Positions 18,339 to 29,100 of a stretch of 64,000 nt of DNA are shown in pieces. Position 1 is the stretch's first letter, and every line of letters starts with the position of its first letter. A program made the position numbers and the translations under genes. Source of the stretch: JADGRA01 sp052143535 (lineage in GTDB: Bacteria; Myxococcota; Myxococcia; Myxococcales; Myxococcaceae); contig JBKQSS010000101.1 of assembly GCA_052143535.1 (NCBI GenBank), positions 1-64,000 of the forward strand, read 5' to 3'. The notes beneath the pieces were generated by a model that was not told where the DNA came from, ran no database searches, and saw nothing but the letters and a program-made list of their open reading frames with translations.

Positions 18339-18689
18339 ATGGACAGCTTCGTCCGACGCCTCGTGGAGCGCCTCCTTGCGGAGGAAGGGCCGCTCTCGCG
18401 CAACCGCCACTTCCACACCTTCGACACGCCCGAGGGGCGCACGGCGCTGCGCCTGGCCCGCCGTCTCAAGGCCCTGCAGCGTGACGTCCTGCGCTGTCTG
18501 GCCGAGGGAGGCCGCTTGGAGCTCCGCCGCCGGACGGACACCCTGCCCGCGCGGGCCCTGGAGTTGTGCCTCTTCCACCGGGTGGGAACCCACCGTGCTT
18601 TTTTGGGCCGCGAGGAGCTCGAGCTTCTCCGCGGGCTGCCCGGGCTGGCCGAGCCGTTGGGGCCGGCGGCCGCGCGCCGCGCAGGCTAG
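18339..18689 (+). CDS. Conserved-looking hypothetical protein
   Basis: 116 aa from ATG 18339 (MDSFVRRLVERLL). Basic and Leu/Arg-rich, with no membrane segment or known motif. The coding frame has strong GC third positions. It ends 12 bp from the convergent PATAN regulator. Function not recognised. Confidence 0.6.
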   Translation: MDSFVRRLVERLLAEEGPLSRNRHFHTFDTPEGRTALRLARRLKALQRDVLRCLAEGGRLELRRRTDTLPARALELCLFHRVGTHRAFLGREELELLRGLPGLAEPLGPAAARRAG

Positions 18690-18701
18690 CCTGCTTGCGT
18701 T

Positions 18702-20168
18702 TTAGGGGGCCTGGGCCGCCTCCCTCAGTGCGTCGGGCAGTGCGTCGGCCCGCCGCGCGGGCGCCGCCAGCAGCACCCGCAAGGCAGCGTCGGCACCGGC
18801 AGGCACCGCTTGGACGTCAAATGGGACGGCGGCCAACAGGGGCGGCACCTCTGGAAGCACGCACACCACGCGCAGCCGGCGCTGGTAGGCCAGCGCTGAG
18901 GCGAGCGCCAGCGTCTCCTCCTCGGCGTCGAGGACGAGGACTCCCACCGCGCAGGCGCTGAAGGGCCGCCACAACGGACGGGCCGCGTCGGCTCCCGGAA
19001 GGACGCAGAAGTCCAGCCGGAGGCTTTCTCCGAGCTCGAGTCTGGCCACCGTGCCGAAGCCGCCCTCCAGTGCCGCCACCTCCTCGGGGCCGGACAGCAG
19101 GTTGGGCAGCTGCAAAAGGAAGCGCCGCGTCCGCTCGGTAAGCTGGCTGCACACCAAGACGGTGGCTACCCGGGGGCGCGCCCCAGGCCGCCCACGCAAA
19201 AGCCGCGCCCGCAGTGCATGCACCTCGGCGGCACCCAAGAGTGGGCCCACCTCCGCGGCCACCTCGGAGGCAGTGACGCGCAACAGGCCCCGCCCCAACA
19301 GCTGCGCCACCGCTTCGAGTACCTCGGCGTCCGGCCCCGGCTCCCGGTCCAAAAGCGTGGCCAGGGTGTGGGGCTCGCGCAGCGTCTGCAGCAAGGAGGC
19401 GGACAGCGCGTCCTGGGGAGGCCGTGCGCCGGGCGCGGCCAAAAGAGAGGCGTTGTAAGGAGGAAGGAGGGGCTCGAGCCGGCGTACCTCGTCGGCCTGG
19501 CGCATGCCCTCCAGCAGGGCGTCGTCCATGCCGCGGGAAATGCGCGCGACGCTGGGCGGTGGCCCAGGCAGAAAGGCGAAACTTCCCTCTGTCCAGGAGA
19601 GAAGACGGAAGAGGGCCTTCTCGGCATGCACGGTGCCAAGCGAGGCATCCACTGGACGGCCCTCGGCCACCACCACCGCGCCCTGCTCCCCCGCCCGGCT
19701 GAGTTCGAGCCGCCCGCTGCGCCGGTTGAGTTTCAGCATTTGAAGCAAGTCCGGCAGTGGCAGCTGCACCAGCGAGCCCTCCAACTCCTGGGCCTCGGCC
19801 AGCTGCGCGCCCGGCGCCCGGGAGAGGAGCTCCTCAATGCGGGCCAGCACCTCCCCCAGCTGGAAGGGCTTCTGGAGCACGTCCTGCGCCGCGCCCTCCG
19901 GGGCGGCGGTGGCCCCGGTGCGCACCACCGGAATGCCCTCGGTGCGGGGGTTGCTCTCGAGAATTTGGGTGAAGACGGATGGCGACAGGAGGGGACAGGC
20001 GTCGTCGAAGAGCACCACGTCCGGGTGGCGCAGCACCGCCAGCTCGAGCGCCCGACTGCCGTCCGAGGCGTAGTGCACCTGGTAGCCGCGCTGCCGCAAG
20101 GCCTTACTGAGGCCGCGGACGGCCTCCAAGTCCGGGTCAGCAATGAGGACTTTGCGAACGGCTGCCAT
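18702..20168 (-). CDS. Response regulator with PATAN (DUF4388-type) domain
   Basis: 488 aa. Residues 5-115 form a receiver: acidic D11/D13, phospho-acceptor D55 in VVLFDD, conserved K100 in LQKPF. Residues 128-230 match the PATAN/DUF4388 pattern (LEGSLVQLPLPDLLQMLKLNRRSG, shown in part, then an FAFLPG-like end), common in myxobacterial and cyanobacterial signalling. The C-terminal 150 residues (RVATVLVCSQ..., FCVLPGAD..., GVLVLDA) resemble a small GTPase-like or NTPase-like fold without an intact P-loop. Third gene of the dapF-GGDEF-regulator operon (30 bp gap). Confidence 0.82.
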   Translation of the reverse strand: MAAVRKVLIADPDLEAVRGLSKALRQRGYQVHYASDGSRALELAVLRHPDVVLFDDACPLLSPSVFTQILESNPRTEGIPVVRTGATAAPEGAAQDVLQKPFQLGEVLARIEELLSRAPGAQLAEAQELEGSLVQLPLPDLLQMLKLNRRSGRLELSRAGEQGAVVVAEGRPVDASLGTVHAEKALFRLLSWTEGSFAFLPGPPPSVARISRGMDDALLEGMRQADEVRRLEPLLPPYNASLLAAPGARPPQDALSASLLQTLREPHTLATLLDREPGPDAEVLEAVAQLLGRGLLRVTASEVAAEVGPLLGAAEVHALRARLLRGRPGARPRVATVLVCSQLTERTRRFLLQLPNLLSGPEEVAALEGGFGTVARLELGESLRLDFCVLPGADAARPLWRPFSACAVGVLVLDAEEETLALASALAYQRRLRVVCVLPEVPPLLAAVPFDVQAVPAGADAALRVLLAAPARRADALPDALREAAQAP

Positions 20169-20198
20169 GCGCTTTAGCCGGCCCGGTGCGTGGAAGGG

Positions 20199-21668
20199 CT
20201 AATAGGGTTGCAAGTCATAGGTGCTCTGCAGCTTGGCGACGAGGCCGTCCACCACCGCAACGTCCGAGGTGTGAAAGCCCCAGGTGGCCCCATGGCCGCG
20301 CCGCTGAAGCAGCGCATAGGCGCTCTGCTCGCCCAGCCAGAGGAGAAACTCATGCCGGCCGAGCCGCTCGTCCCCGGCGACGAAGACGGGGGTGAGGCCG
20401 GGGTGGGCCTGGAAATCCCCACGCCGGCCCAACAGGTACACCCGCGCCGAGAGGCCCGGCGGGGCCCGCTCCAGGCCGCGGGCGATGGCCAAGTCGGAGC
20501 GCACCTCGCCCGCCCCGACGTAAACCAGGCCCCGCGTGCCTGGGTCTCGCTGCAACTCACGCGCTACCTCAGCCTGGAGCGACTCGAAGAGGCCGTCGGA
20601 GACTTTTCCCCGCCGCGAGGGCTCGGATTCGCCGTCTGCCGGCAGCCGCGGCGACTGCGCACTGCCCAGCAGAAGCTCCACCGTCTCCCAGAAGTCGAGC
20701 CCCTCCAGCATGAGGCGGCGTTGCAGCGAGGCCCGGCGCTCCTCCATCCGCCGCCGGCACCTTTGCACCAACTCGTCGAAGTCGTCCCCGTCCTTGGGAA
20801 AGGTGCTGGCCCCAGCCACCAGCGAGAGCGGCAGCTGGGCCTCGACGGCTTGCACCTCCGGCGCCTCGCGCACCGTCTGCAACGCGCGGCGGGTGAAGAC
20901 GACTGCCCCGAAGGCGTCTGTCTCTGGAAGCAGCAGGTAGAATTCCTGCTCCGAGACTCGCGCCAGGACGTCCGAGTCGCGCAGCACGCTGCTGAAGACG
21001 CGAATGACGGCGCGGGTGGCGGCCCGGGCCTCGTCCGGGCCGAAGCGGCTGCGCAGCGAGCCGAGGTTGTCGATGGAAAAGAGGAGGAGGGAGAAGCCGC
21101 GGCCGTAACGGCGGGCCTTGTCCATCTCCTTGGTTGCATAGTCGGTGAAGTAGGCGAGGTTGTAGGCCGAGGTGTCCGGGTCGCGCAGCCCGAGGCGCTG
21201 CAGGGCGAGGAAACGCCGCGCATTCTGAAGGGCCAGCGAGGCGTTGGCGGCCAGAAGCTCTGCCGCCGCGCGCGCCTCCTGAGGAAAGGCACCACCCAGC
21301 GCGTCCGCCAGACGGCACAGGCCCAGCACCTCGCCGGGGACGCTGAAGGGCACATAGAGCACCGGGCCGTCCGTCTCCAGCGCAGCCCAGGCCACGCCAG
21401 CCCGAAGCCGGGCCTCGGTCTGCGGCGACAGCACGTCCGGTGCTTCGGGACGGCCGGCTGGGCCGCGCCACACCCGGAGCTGCAAGGGCCCCTTCTGAAG
21501 GCACGTCCACAGAGCGCCGGAGCGCGCGTCCGAGGCGGCCAACAACTCACCCAAGACGCGCTCCTGAACCCACTCCAGCTCCGGCTGGGAAAACAGCGAA
21601 CGCGCCCGCTCGTGCAACCCCACCGCGGTGCGCAGCCAGAGGAGTTCCTCGGAGGCTTCCGCGCTCAC
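20199..21668 (-). CDS. GAF plus degenerate GGDEF domain protein
   Basis: 489 aa from the GTG that overlaps the dapF stop (GTGA). Residues 20-155 look like a GAF sensor domain; 160-330 follow the diguanylate cyclase fold (DPDTSAYNLAYF, SLLLFSIDNLGSLRSRFG). The active-site GGDEF is replaced by SEQEF (239-243), and the I-site RxxD is not evident. It is therefore probably not a cyclase but a c-di-GMP/GTP binding or protein-interaction module. Residues 390-489 are an unassigned domain ending DLQPY. Confidence 0.82.
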   Translation of the reverse strand: MSAEASEELLWLRTAVGLHERARSLFSQPELEWVQERVLGELLAASDARSGALWTCLQKGPLQLRVWRGPAGRPEAPDVLSPQTEARLRAGVAWAALETDGPVLYVPFSVPGEVLGLCRLADALGGAFPQEARAAAELLAANASLALQNARRFLALQRLGLRDPDTSAYNLAYFTDYATKEMDKARRYGRGFSLLLFSIDNLGSLRSRFGPDEARAATRAVIRVFSSVLRDSDVLARVSEQEFYLLLPETDAFGAVVFTRRALQTVREAPEVQAVEAQLPLSLVAGASTFPKDGDDFDELVQRCRRRMEERRASLQRRLMLEGLDFWETVELLLGSAQSPRLPADGESEPSRRGKVSDGLFESLQAEVARELQRDPGTRGLVYVGAGEVRSDLAIARGLERAPPGLSARVYLLGRRGDFQAHPGLTPVFVAGDERLGRHEFLLWLGEQSAYALLQRRGHGATWGFHTSDVAVVDGLVAKLQSTYDLQPY

Positions 21669-22528
21669 GGCCGGTGGGCCTCGCTGGCCGGCGCTGGAAG
21701 CTCCGGCAACTCGGTGGAGAAGACGAAGCTGGCCGGTCCCCGAAGCGTGATGCTGGAGAAGTCCTGAGCCAGTCGCAAAAAGAGCGCCCCTCCCGGCAAG
21801 CGCACCCGTGTGGTGCGCTCCGCGGGCACGAGGCCGGCCAGCGTCGCAGCCACCAGCGCTGCGCAGGCCCCCGTCCCGCACGCCTGGGTGAGGCCGACGC
21901 CGCGCTCCCACACCACCACCACCAGGCCCCCCTCCTCCTGAGCGAGAAACTCCACGTTGGTGCGTTCGGGAAACCCAGGCGACGTCTCCAAGGGCGGGCC
22001 CCAGACGGCCGCCTGCTCGGGCGGCGCGTCGAGGACGACGAGGTGGGGGTTGCCCATGCTGACGGCCGTCCCGTGAAAGGGCGTCCCCGGGACTGGGGCC
22101 GCCACGTGCGGGGTGCCGGTGGCGCCCGACGGCAAGTGCGGGGCGACGAGGCGCGCCGGGCCCATGTCCACCTCCACCTCCTCAAGTCGCCCGGCCCGCC
22201 ACAGGCCGCGGGCGAGGAGGAGGCCTGCATCCGTCTCCACCCGCAGCTCCTCGGGACGCCCAGGGGTGGCTTCGAGGACGTGCTTCACGACGCAGCGCAG
22301 GCCGTTGCCGCACATTTCCGGTACCGAGCCGTCGGCGTTGTGGATGCGCAGCCGCAGCGCCGCCCTGGCGGACGGCAAAAGCACCAGCACCCCGTCGGCC
22401 CCCACGCCGCGGCGCCTGTCGCACAAGGCCCGAGCGACGCCGGCAGCAATGTCTCCGCCCCCCAGACGTCGGTCCAGCAGGACAAAATCATTGCCCAGAC
22501 CGTGGTACTTGTGGACTTGAATGGTCAT
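21665..22528 (-). CDS. dapF: Diaminopimelate epimerase
   Basis: 287 aa. Interconverts LL- and meso-diaminopimelate for lysine and peptidoglycan. Start MTIQVHKYHGLGNDFVLLD carries the family N terminus. The two catalytic cysteines are in PEMCGNGLRC and TQACGTGACA. Also present: SMGNPHLVV and ERTNVEF. An upstream in-frame extension to 22627 lacks family similarity and was excluded. Confidence 0.95.
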   Translation of the reverse strand: MTIQVHKYHGLGNDFVLLDRRLGGGDIAAGVARALCDRRRGVGADGVLVLLPSARAALRLRIHNADGSVPEMCGNGLRCVVKHVLEATPGRPEELRVETDAGLLLARGLWRAGRLEEVEVDMGPARLVAPHLPSGATGTPHVAAPVPGTPFHGTAVSMGNPHLVVLDAPPEQAAVWGPPLETSPGFPERTNVEFLAQEEGGLVVVVWERGVGLTQACGTGACAALVAATLAGLVPAERTTRVRLPGGALFLRLAQDFSSITLRGPASFVFSTELPELPAPASEAHRP

Positions 22529-22671
22529 GGCTGCAGCCGGTTGGCCGTCTGGCCGCCCAAGCCAAGTGCGGAGGGCTGCGGTGGGTGTTGGAGCGGCGCT
22601 GGCAACCTGCACCAGCATACCCCCCACCCCTCACAGCGCGTAGGTCAACGGCGTGCTCCCGTGCGGTCTTA

Positions 22672-25600
22672 TCAGCGCAGTCCGCTCGCCGCCGCGGACT
22701 TCCCATCGAGCGCCTCGCGTGCCAGACGGGCGACGCGGAAGAACTCCCTGGACTTCGCTTCCTGTTCCAGCTTCAGCAGGCGGGGGCGGGCTTCGGGGCG
22801 TCCTGCCTGGAGTTCCACCTCTCCGAGCACGAGGGCCAGCTCGAAGCCGAGGGCTCTGGCTTGCTTCTTCTCAGCTTCCGCCAGGTCCGCCCGGAGGTTG
22901 GCGATCGCCTTAACAGTTTCGCCCCGGACGGCTCGAACGCGCATGAGGTAGGCGTTGGCGACAGCCCGACACAGAGTCGAATCTAGCCGTTCCGCGGCCG
23001 TCCGCGCCTCGAGCGCTGCACGTTCAGCTCCGTCGAGGTCGCCGGTTGCGAAGCGGCACTTCGCGAGAGCGATTCCCATCCCTTGCGTCCAAGAAGGAGC
23101 AGCTCCAGCGGGCGGGGGATGCTGAGCAAAGCAAGCCAAGCCTTCGACAGGCTGGCCTTCCTCACAGGTCAACGCGCACAGCATGAATTGAGACCCCCAT
23201 GCATCGAGGAGTCGGCCGCTAGCGACCTCCGATGCCATGACGTTCTGCAGCGTCTCTCGTGCTTCTGGGAGTCGGTCTTGCTCAGTCAAGGCGACGGCTT
23301 CCAAACAAAGTGCGCACCCTTCTTCAGGCTTCGCTTGAGTTCGCAGCATGCGCACAGCATTCCAGACTCCCTCCATGTCTGCGTGAGCCAGGGCAATGCT
23401 GCCTTCGATGTACGTGTAAGAGGCCTCGGGCCTTTCACCGGCGTGCGCGTCTCGGATGGCCTCGAACTCGGCGGAGGCCTCGCTCAGTTTCCTCGTCGCG
23501 AGTTGGATGTCTCCGTGATTGCCCAGCTCACTCGCTGACAGCAGGAGGGCTTGAGCGAGCCCTGCTCGGTCACCGAGCTTCCGATAGAGCGAAGCGCTGT
23601 CTTCGGCGGCCTTGAGGGCCGCACCGGTGGGAAAGAGCTCCGAAATAAGAACCGCACGAGTGCTCTGCACTTGAGCGAGCCGGTCGAGCTCGCCCACCTC
23701 GGCGAGCAAACTCGCCGCTCCCTGCAGCGGGGCCTCCGCATCGGCTGCGCGCTGCTCCCCCCGCCAGGCCATCGCCGCCTGCTCCGCGAGAGCAGTGGCG
23801 ACTTCTGTCCGGGCCCCGAGTGCCTGCGCCCGCGCCTTCATCCGCGCCAGAAGCTCCGTGGCGCGTTTGTCCTCGCCCAAACGCCAGGCTGCTGCTGCCT
23901 CGGCGCGGTCCAGACGAATGTCGCCAGAGGGGGGAGCGGGCAGTTCCCGGAGTCGACTGACCGTCGCGCTCGCTGTCTTGGGTGCCTTGTCCACCTCATC
24001 GTCGACGAGACGGAGCGCGAGCTCGACGTCGTCTGGTGTGGCGTCGAAGAGGGCTTGTTGGGCCTCGCTTCCCTTTCCGGGTTCCGGACCGAGGCTGAGG
24101 AGCTTGGCGTCCAGCTCGGCTAGCTGTCTCGAGGTGAGGCTCGTCTGTTTCGAGCGGATGCGCTCGGCCGCCTCGCGTGCCTTCTTGCGGTTGCCCTCGT
24201 GCTCCCACGTCTCGACGACGCGGCGTTGAGCATCCAGAAAGTTCCCGTCGGAGGCCAGCGCGGCCTCGAAAGAACTTCGAGCGTTGCCGTAGTCGAATGT
24301 CCGCAGGCTCATGACGCCCTCCGCGTAAGACTTGGTGGCGGAGAGCTTGCGTGCGCGGGACGCCGACACAGCGGCCCGCTCCTCCTGCGAGAGGGAAACA
24401 CCCAGGGTCTCGCGCAAGCGCTCGGCGATGCTGGACACCTTGTCGCCCATTCGCTGGGCGCCCTCGCCCAGGTCCTCCTCAAAAGAGGCAAGCTCATGCC
24501 CGGAGACGGCGTCGACCATTCTGACGGTGAGCCCTACCGACGCCGGGCCTTGCGCCATCGGCTTCAGCGTGCCGGAGACGAGGACATTCGCCGCGAGCAG
24601 GCCCTGCATTCGCGGGCGAGCCTTTTCCTCGCTGACCGCTTGCTCGGACACCCCAAGTGAGCGCCGCACCTGAGCGACCCGGTCGCCCGGAATGACGCGG
24701 AGGGCAGTCTCCGCCGCTGCGAGCTCGTGCCCGAGCGACTCGGAGACGGCCGTCGGGAGCCAGGCCAGCTCCGGCGACGCGACTTCGCTGCGAAAGCCCA
24801 GAATGGCCACCACCGGCCGGGGGGCTGCTGGCACCGCCGTCTGCGGCGGCTGCTGTTGAAAGGTGCCCAAGGCGACGTACCCGACGACGGCCACGGCCAC
24901 CGCCAGGCCCGCGAGGACCAGCGTATTCACGGTAGAGAGCCGCGGCCGACGCCGGACTGGCCGTTCGAGCTCCGGGACGATGTCCGACGCACTTTTGAAG
25001 CGCCGCTCCGGCTCACGCGTCAGACAGCGGAGAATGGTGGCACTCCACCGAATGTCGAGGCCGGGAGTCGTGTCCTCGGGCCGAGGGGGCGCCTCGGTGA
25101 GACGTTTGGCAGCTGCGACCAGCGGCGTCTCCCCAGTGAAGGGAAGCTTGCCCGTCACCATCTCGTACAGGACGACACCGAGCGCGTAGATGTCCGTGGC
25201 CTGCGTCACTGGGCCGCCGGCGACCTGCTCAGGGGCCATGTACTCGGGCGTCCCGAGCACGGCTGCGCCCCCTGTCAGCGGGCCCCCCTGTGTCTCCTCG
25301 GTGGCGAGTTGTGCAGCTCGAGCGATGCCGAAGTCTGTGATGGCGACACGAGTCGTCGTGTCCGCGCCATCGCCGCGGGATACCAGCATGACATTGCTAC
25401 TTTTGAAGTCACGGTGAATGACACCCTCGGCATGTGCGGCGGCCAGCCCGTCGCACATCTGCTTGACCAGTGGTCGTGCCTCCGTTGTCGGCAAACGGCC
25501 CTGGCGCGCAATGCGCTGGCTCAGCGTCTCCCCCTCCAGCAGCTCCATGGTGAGGAAATGGATGGGGACGCCAGCGGCAGTGGTGGCGTCAAATAGCTCG

Positions 25601-25998
25601 TAGACGTGGCAGACGTTGGGATGGCCAACACGCCGGGCCAGCAGCACTTCGCGCCGGAAGCGCTCCATCGCAGCGCCGTCGGTAGCGATTCGCCCCCGGA
25701 TGACCTTGAGTGCTACCCGCGAGCGAAGCATGACGTCGTTCGCCTCGTACACGGCTCCCATGCCACCGCGAGCGATGAAGCGGAGGATGGTGAAACGGCC
25801 CGCGAGTAACTCGTTTGGTTGAAGACGCTGGAGGTCCTCCCCGCCGCTGGAAGATGGCAGTGGCTCGTCGGACGAGGGCAACCCCAGCGTCGACTCATCC
25901 GGCGTGCGGCGGGCCGAGGATTCGGGGTGAGGCAGCTCAGCTGAGGAGTCGGTGCCTTCCGCCCCCGCCGCCGTCGGGATGTTCGACTCGCCGCTCAT
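22672..25998 (-). CDS. Hanks-type Ser/Thr protein kinase with C-terminal TPR-like region
   Basis: 1108 aa. Kinase domain 68-350: ARGGMGAVYEA loop, catalytic Lys98, HRDFKSSN with Asp197, DFG Asp222, APEQ; all catalytic residues present. One membrane helix at 359-379 (NTLVLAGLAVAVAVVGYVA). After it lies a FlgO/TolB-N-like segment (VAILGFRSE...) and then about 550 residues of Ala/Leu/Glu-rich helical repeats of TPR type, presumably extracytoplasmic. Base composition is visibly less GC-extreme than the neighbours. It sits between dapF and the coiled-coil protein; partner unknown. Confidence 0.9.
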   Translation of the reverse strand: MSGESNIPTAAGAEGTDSSAELPHPESSARRTPDESTLGLPSSDEPLPSSSGGEDLQRLQPNELLAGRFTILRFIARGGMGAVYEANDVMLRSRVALKVIRGRIATDGAAMERFRREVLLARRVGHPNVCHVYELFDATTAAGVPIHFLTMELLEGETLSQRIARQGRLPTTEARPLVKQMCDGLAAAHAEGVIHRDFKSSNVMLVSRGDGADTTTRVAITDFGIARAAQLATEETQGGPLTGGAAVLGTPEYMAPEQVAGGPVTQATDIYALGVVLYEMVTGKLPFTGETPLVAAAKRLTEAPPRPEDTTPGLDIRWSATILRCLTREPERRFKSASDIVPELERPVRRRPRLSTVNTLVLAGLAVAVAVVGYVALGTFQQQPPQTAVPAAPRPVVAILGFRSEVASPELAWLPTAVSESLGHELAAAETALRVIPGDRVAQVRRSLGVSEQAVSEEKARPRMQGLLAANVLVSGTLKPMAQGPASVGLTVRMVDAVSGHELASFEEDLGEGAQRMGDKVSSIAERLRETLGVSLSQEERAAVSASRARKLSATKSYAEGVMSLRTFDYGNARSSFEAALASDGNFLDAQRRVVETWEHEGNRKKAREAAERIRSKQTSLTSRQLAELDAKLLSLGPEPGKGSEAQQALFDATPDDVELALRLVDDEVDKAPKTASATVSRLRELPAPPSGDIRLDRAEAAAAWRLGEDKRATELLARMKARAQALGARTEVATALAEQAAMAWRGEQRAADAEAPLQGAASLLAEVGELDRLAQVQSTRAVLISELFPTGAALKAAEDSASLYRKLGDRAGLAQALLLSASELGNHGDIQLATRKLSEASAEFEAIRDAHAGERPEASYTYIEGSIALAHADMEGVWNAVRMLRTQAKPEEGCALCLEAVALTEQDRLPEARETLQNVMASEVASGRLLDAWGSQFMLCALTCEEGQPVEGLACFAQHPPPAGAAPSWTQGMGIALAKCRFATGDLDGAERAALEARTAAERLDSTLCRAVANAYLMRVRAVRGETVKAIANLRADLAEAEKKQARALGFELALVLGEVELQAGRPEARPRLLKLEQEAKSREFFRVARLAREALDGKSAAASGLR

Positions 25999-26167
25999 CG
26001 CTGAGCCAACTTCCCCACGGCACTCCCCCCGAGGCAGGCCAGCACCCGCGGGGCGCAGCGTCGCACCGTCGCTCTGTGTCAGGCAAACTTCACGGGGGCC
26101 CGCTCGGGAGGCGACGACAAACCGTGTCGGGCGCTCTCGACGCCATCGGTCGCTCCCGGCAGTGGGC

Positions 26168-29100
26168 TCAGCGCTTCTTCGTCACCGGAGGCTCGGGCGG
26201 TGTCGGCCCGGCCTCCTGCCTCGGGGCCGCGCGGCGAGCCCCCTCGCGCGCGGCGGAAATCTCCGCCTGAGCTCGCTCGTAAATGCTTCTCAGCTCCTCG
26301 GCGCTGGGCCGCCCGGTGGCGCGGCGCAGCGCGCTGAGCTCGGTCTCTTGTGCGGTGGCGCGCCGTTGCACCATCTCCAGACGGCCCTGGGCCTCGGACA
26401 GCCTTGCCTGAAGCTCGGCCTCGCGCGCCTGGGCCGCCGAGGCCTGCTCCTGCGTGCCGGCAAGCTGCGCCCTCAGCTCCTCCACCGCGGCACGCTGCGC
26501 CTCAGCCCCCCGTGCCAACGCCTGCAACTCGTCCGCCCGACGGGCGACGTCGGCCGACTGGCGCTGGGCCGCCCCGGCCGCTTCCTCTGCGGCGGCGCGA
26601 CCGGCGCGCTCGGCCGCCGCTTCCTCAGAGAGCCCTTGGACTTGTGCCGCCAACTCGGCCCGCTCCGCCACCAGCACGCCCAGCTGCGCCTCGGCGTCGG
26701 CCAGCTGCCGCTCGAGCGACTGCCCTTGAGCCGTCCGTGCCTGGGCCTCCAAGGCGCCGCCGGCCAGGCTGGCCCTCGCGCTCTCCAGCTCCTGCTGCAG
26801 CGCCTCCTCCTTGGCGGACAGGGCCAACAGCTGCTGCTCGAGGGCATTGCGCTCGAAGACAGCGGTGCTGGCCGCGTCCCTGGCCCGCTCCAGCTCGTCT
26901 AGCTCCTGGGCTGCGACCGCGTCTCGCTGCGCGGCGCGGGCCTCGGCCCCGCTGTGGGCCTCGGCCAGCCCACGGGCCCGAGCCCGCTCGGCCTCCAAGT
27001 CCCGCTGCAGCGTGTCGCGCAGCGCCCGCGCCACTCGCAGCTGGGCTTGGGCCTGCTCCAGCTGCTCACGTAAGGGGGCGGCGGCCGAGGCCGAGGCGGC
27101 CGCCTCCTGCAGCGCCGCCCGCGCCTCCTCGGCGGCCCTTTGGGCCTCCTCGCTGGCTTGGGCCCGCAGAAGCAGCTGCGCGTTCTCGGCCTGGGCGCCG
27201 GCGAGTTGCTCGCGGGCCTCCGCCAGCGCGGCGCTGGTGCTGGCGCGGGCCTCTGCGCCGGAGGCGCGAAGCAGCGCCACCTCGGCCCGGAAGGCCTCTT
27301 CGCTGGACGCGGTGCGTGCGGCGGCGGCGGCGGACGCCTCGGCAGCCTCACGGGCCGTCTGGAGCTCGACTTGCAGGCCCTGTACCTCGGCCAGCGCTCG
27401 CTGCCGCTCGGCCCGTAACGCCTCCGCCTCCTCGGCGGTGCTGGAGGAGGCCACCTGGAGCGCAGCGGACTCATGCAGCGCGCGCTGACGGGCCGCTTCC
27501 ACCTCCCCGAGGCGCGCCGAGAGCGCGTTGGCCTCGGCCTCGGCGGCGTTGGCTCGCTGCGTCTCGGTGGCCAGTTGGCCGAGGGCTTCGGCCTGCTCGA
27601 AGTTGGCGCGGCGCAGCGCCTCCAACTCGGTGGCGACGTCTTCCGGTACGGTGCCAGCAGCCGCCGTGCGCGCCTCCGCGAGCTCGGCCTCCAGCCGCTC
27701 TACCGTGGCCCGAGCCTGCCTCTCCTGGGCCTCGGCCACGGCGGCCCGGGACTTTTGGCGCTCGACGCTGTCCCGCAGCGCCTCCACCTCGGTGTGTTCG
27801 GCGCTTTGCTCTAGGGAGGCGGCCGGGCTCACCGCCGCCCGCTGCTGCATGGCGCGCAGCCGCGCGGCGTCGGACTCGGCGGCGCGCTCGGCCCGGGCGC
27901 GCTCTGCCTCCAGCCACACCACCCGCTGCTCGAGCGCCTCGGCCCGGGCCCTCTCCGTCGCCGCAGTCCCCTGCAGTGACTCGATGGCGGCCAGCGCCGT
28001 GCTGTGTTGTTCGGCCAGGCGCAGCTCCCGCTCCCGGGCCTGCGCCAAGCGCTCCTCGACGGCCCGTCGGTCGAGGGCCGCTTGGGCTGGGACGGAGCCG
28101 GCCTCGGCGGCTCGCAGCTGGGCCAGCTCCTCCCTTACGCCCCTCAGCTCCTCGTAGGCAGCAGTCAGTTTGGTGCGCGCATCGTCGAGGAGCCGTGTCA
28201 ACTCCTCGCGCCGGGCCCGCTCGAGGCGAACGGACTCCTGGGCGGCCAGCACCTGGGCCAGGCCCTGACGCTCGTCCTGGTGGATGGCTTCCAGCTGCGC
28301 CCGCTGCACGCCGAGGAGACGCTCTGCCTCGCTCGCGCGCTCCTGCGCCGCACGGCTCTCGGCCTCGAGCCGGCGCACCCGGGCGGCGAGCTCGTCCTGA
28401 GCCAACGGCTGCAGCGGGTGGCGCTCGCGGGACTCGGCCTGCGCTTGCCAGCGCCGCGCCTCCTCCTCGGCACGCTCCTGGGCCTCGCGCGTTCGCGAAA
28501 GCGTGCTCTTCAACTCGTCGGAGTCGGCCCGCGTGCGCTCGAGGGACTCCTTCAGGCGCCGACTTCGCTCCTCCCACTCGCGCGCCCGGGTGGCCACCTC
28601 GTCCAGCCGGTTTCCGGTGAAGGCCAGCGGCGCCGGCGGCAGCTGCACCCAAGTCGGGTCCACCGGCCGGTGGGGGTCCTGGCTGGCCATCACCACGAAG
28701 TAGGCCGCCTCGCCGGTGCCAGCCAGCGTCCCGTCCACCTGCAATCCCTCGCTGCGCTCGAAGGCCAGTTGGTAGCCGAGAAGCGGACTCTGGGTGGCCA
28801 CCTCCACCGAGCGGAAGTGTGCCGAGAGTGCATCCAGCGCCTGGCCGTAGGTGGGCGGCGCCCCCTCGGCATCCGGCTCCATCAGCTGTGCCAGCGATAG
28901 CCCGGCGGGGTTGCGCAGCCCCCCCACCAGCGTCCCGGTGGGGGAGACTTGCGCCACCAGCTCCCTCAATAGTTCCGGCGCCCGCACCCAGGGGGCGAGG
29001 TCAGCCACCAACACCAAGTCAAAGCCGCCCGGCGGCAAGTCGTCGAAGACAGTCGCCCGGAAGCGCAAGTTGGCGCTGCCGAGCCGGCTCTGGGCGTCGG

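Noticed and set aside
20199..21668. Call as an active diguanylate cyclase
   Set aside because: The signature GGDEF is SEQEF, so catalytic residues are missing.
26350..28620. 756-codon plus-strand open frame
   Set aside because: Antisense shadow of the Ala/Glu/Arg-rich coiled-coil gene; encodes a Pro/Arg/Ala-only sequence, typical of GC-rich antisense frames.
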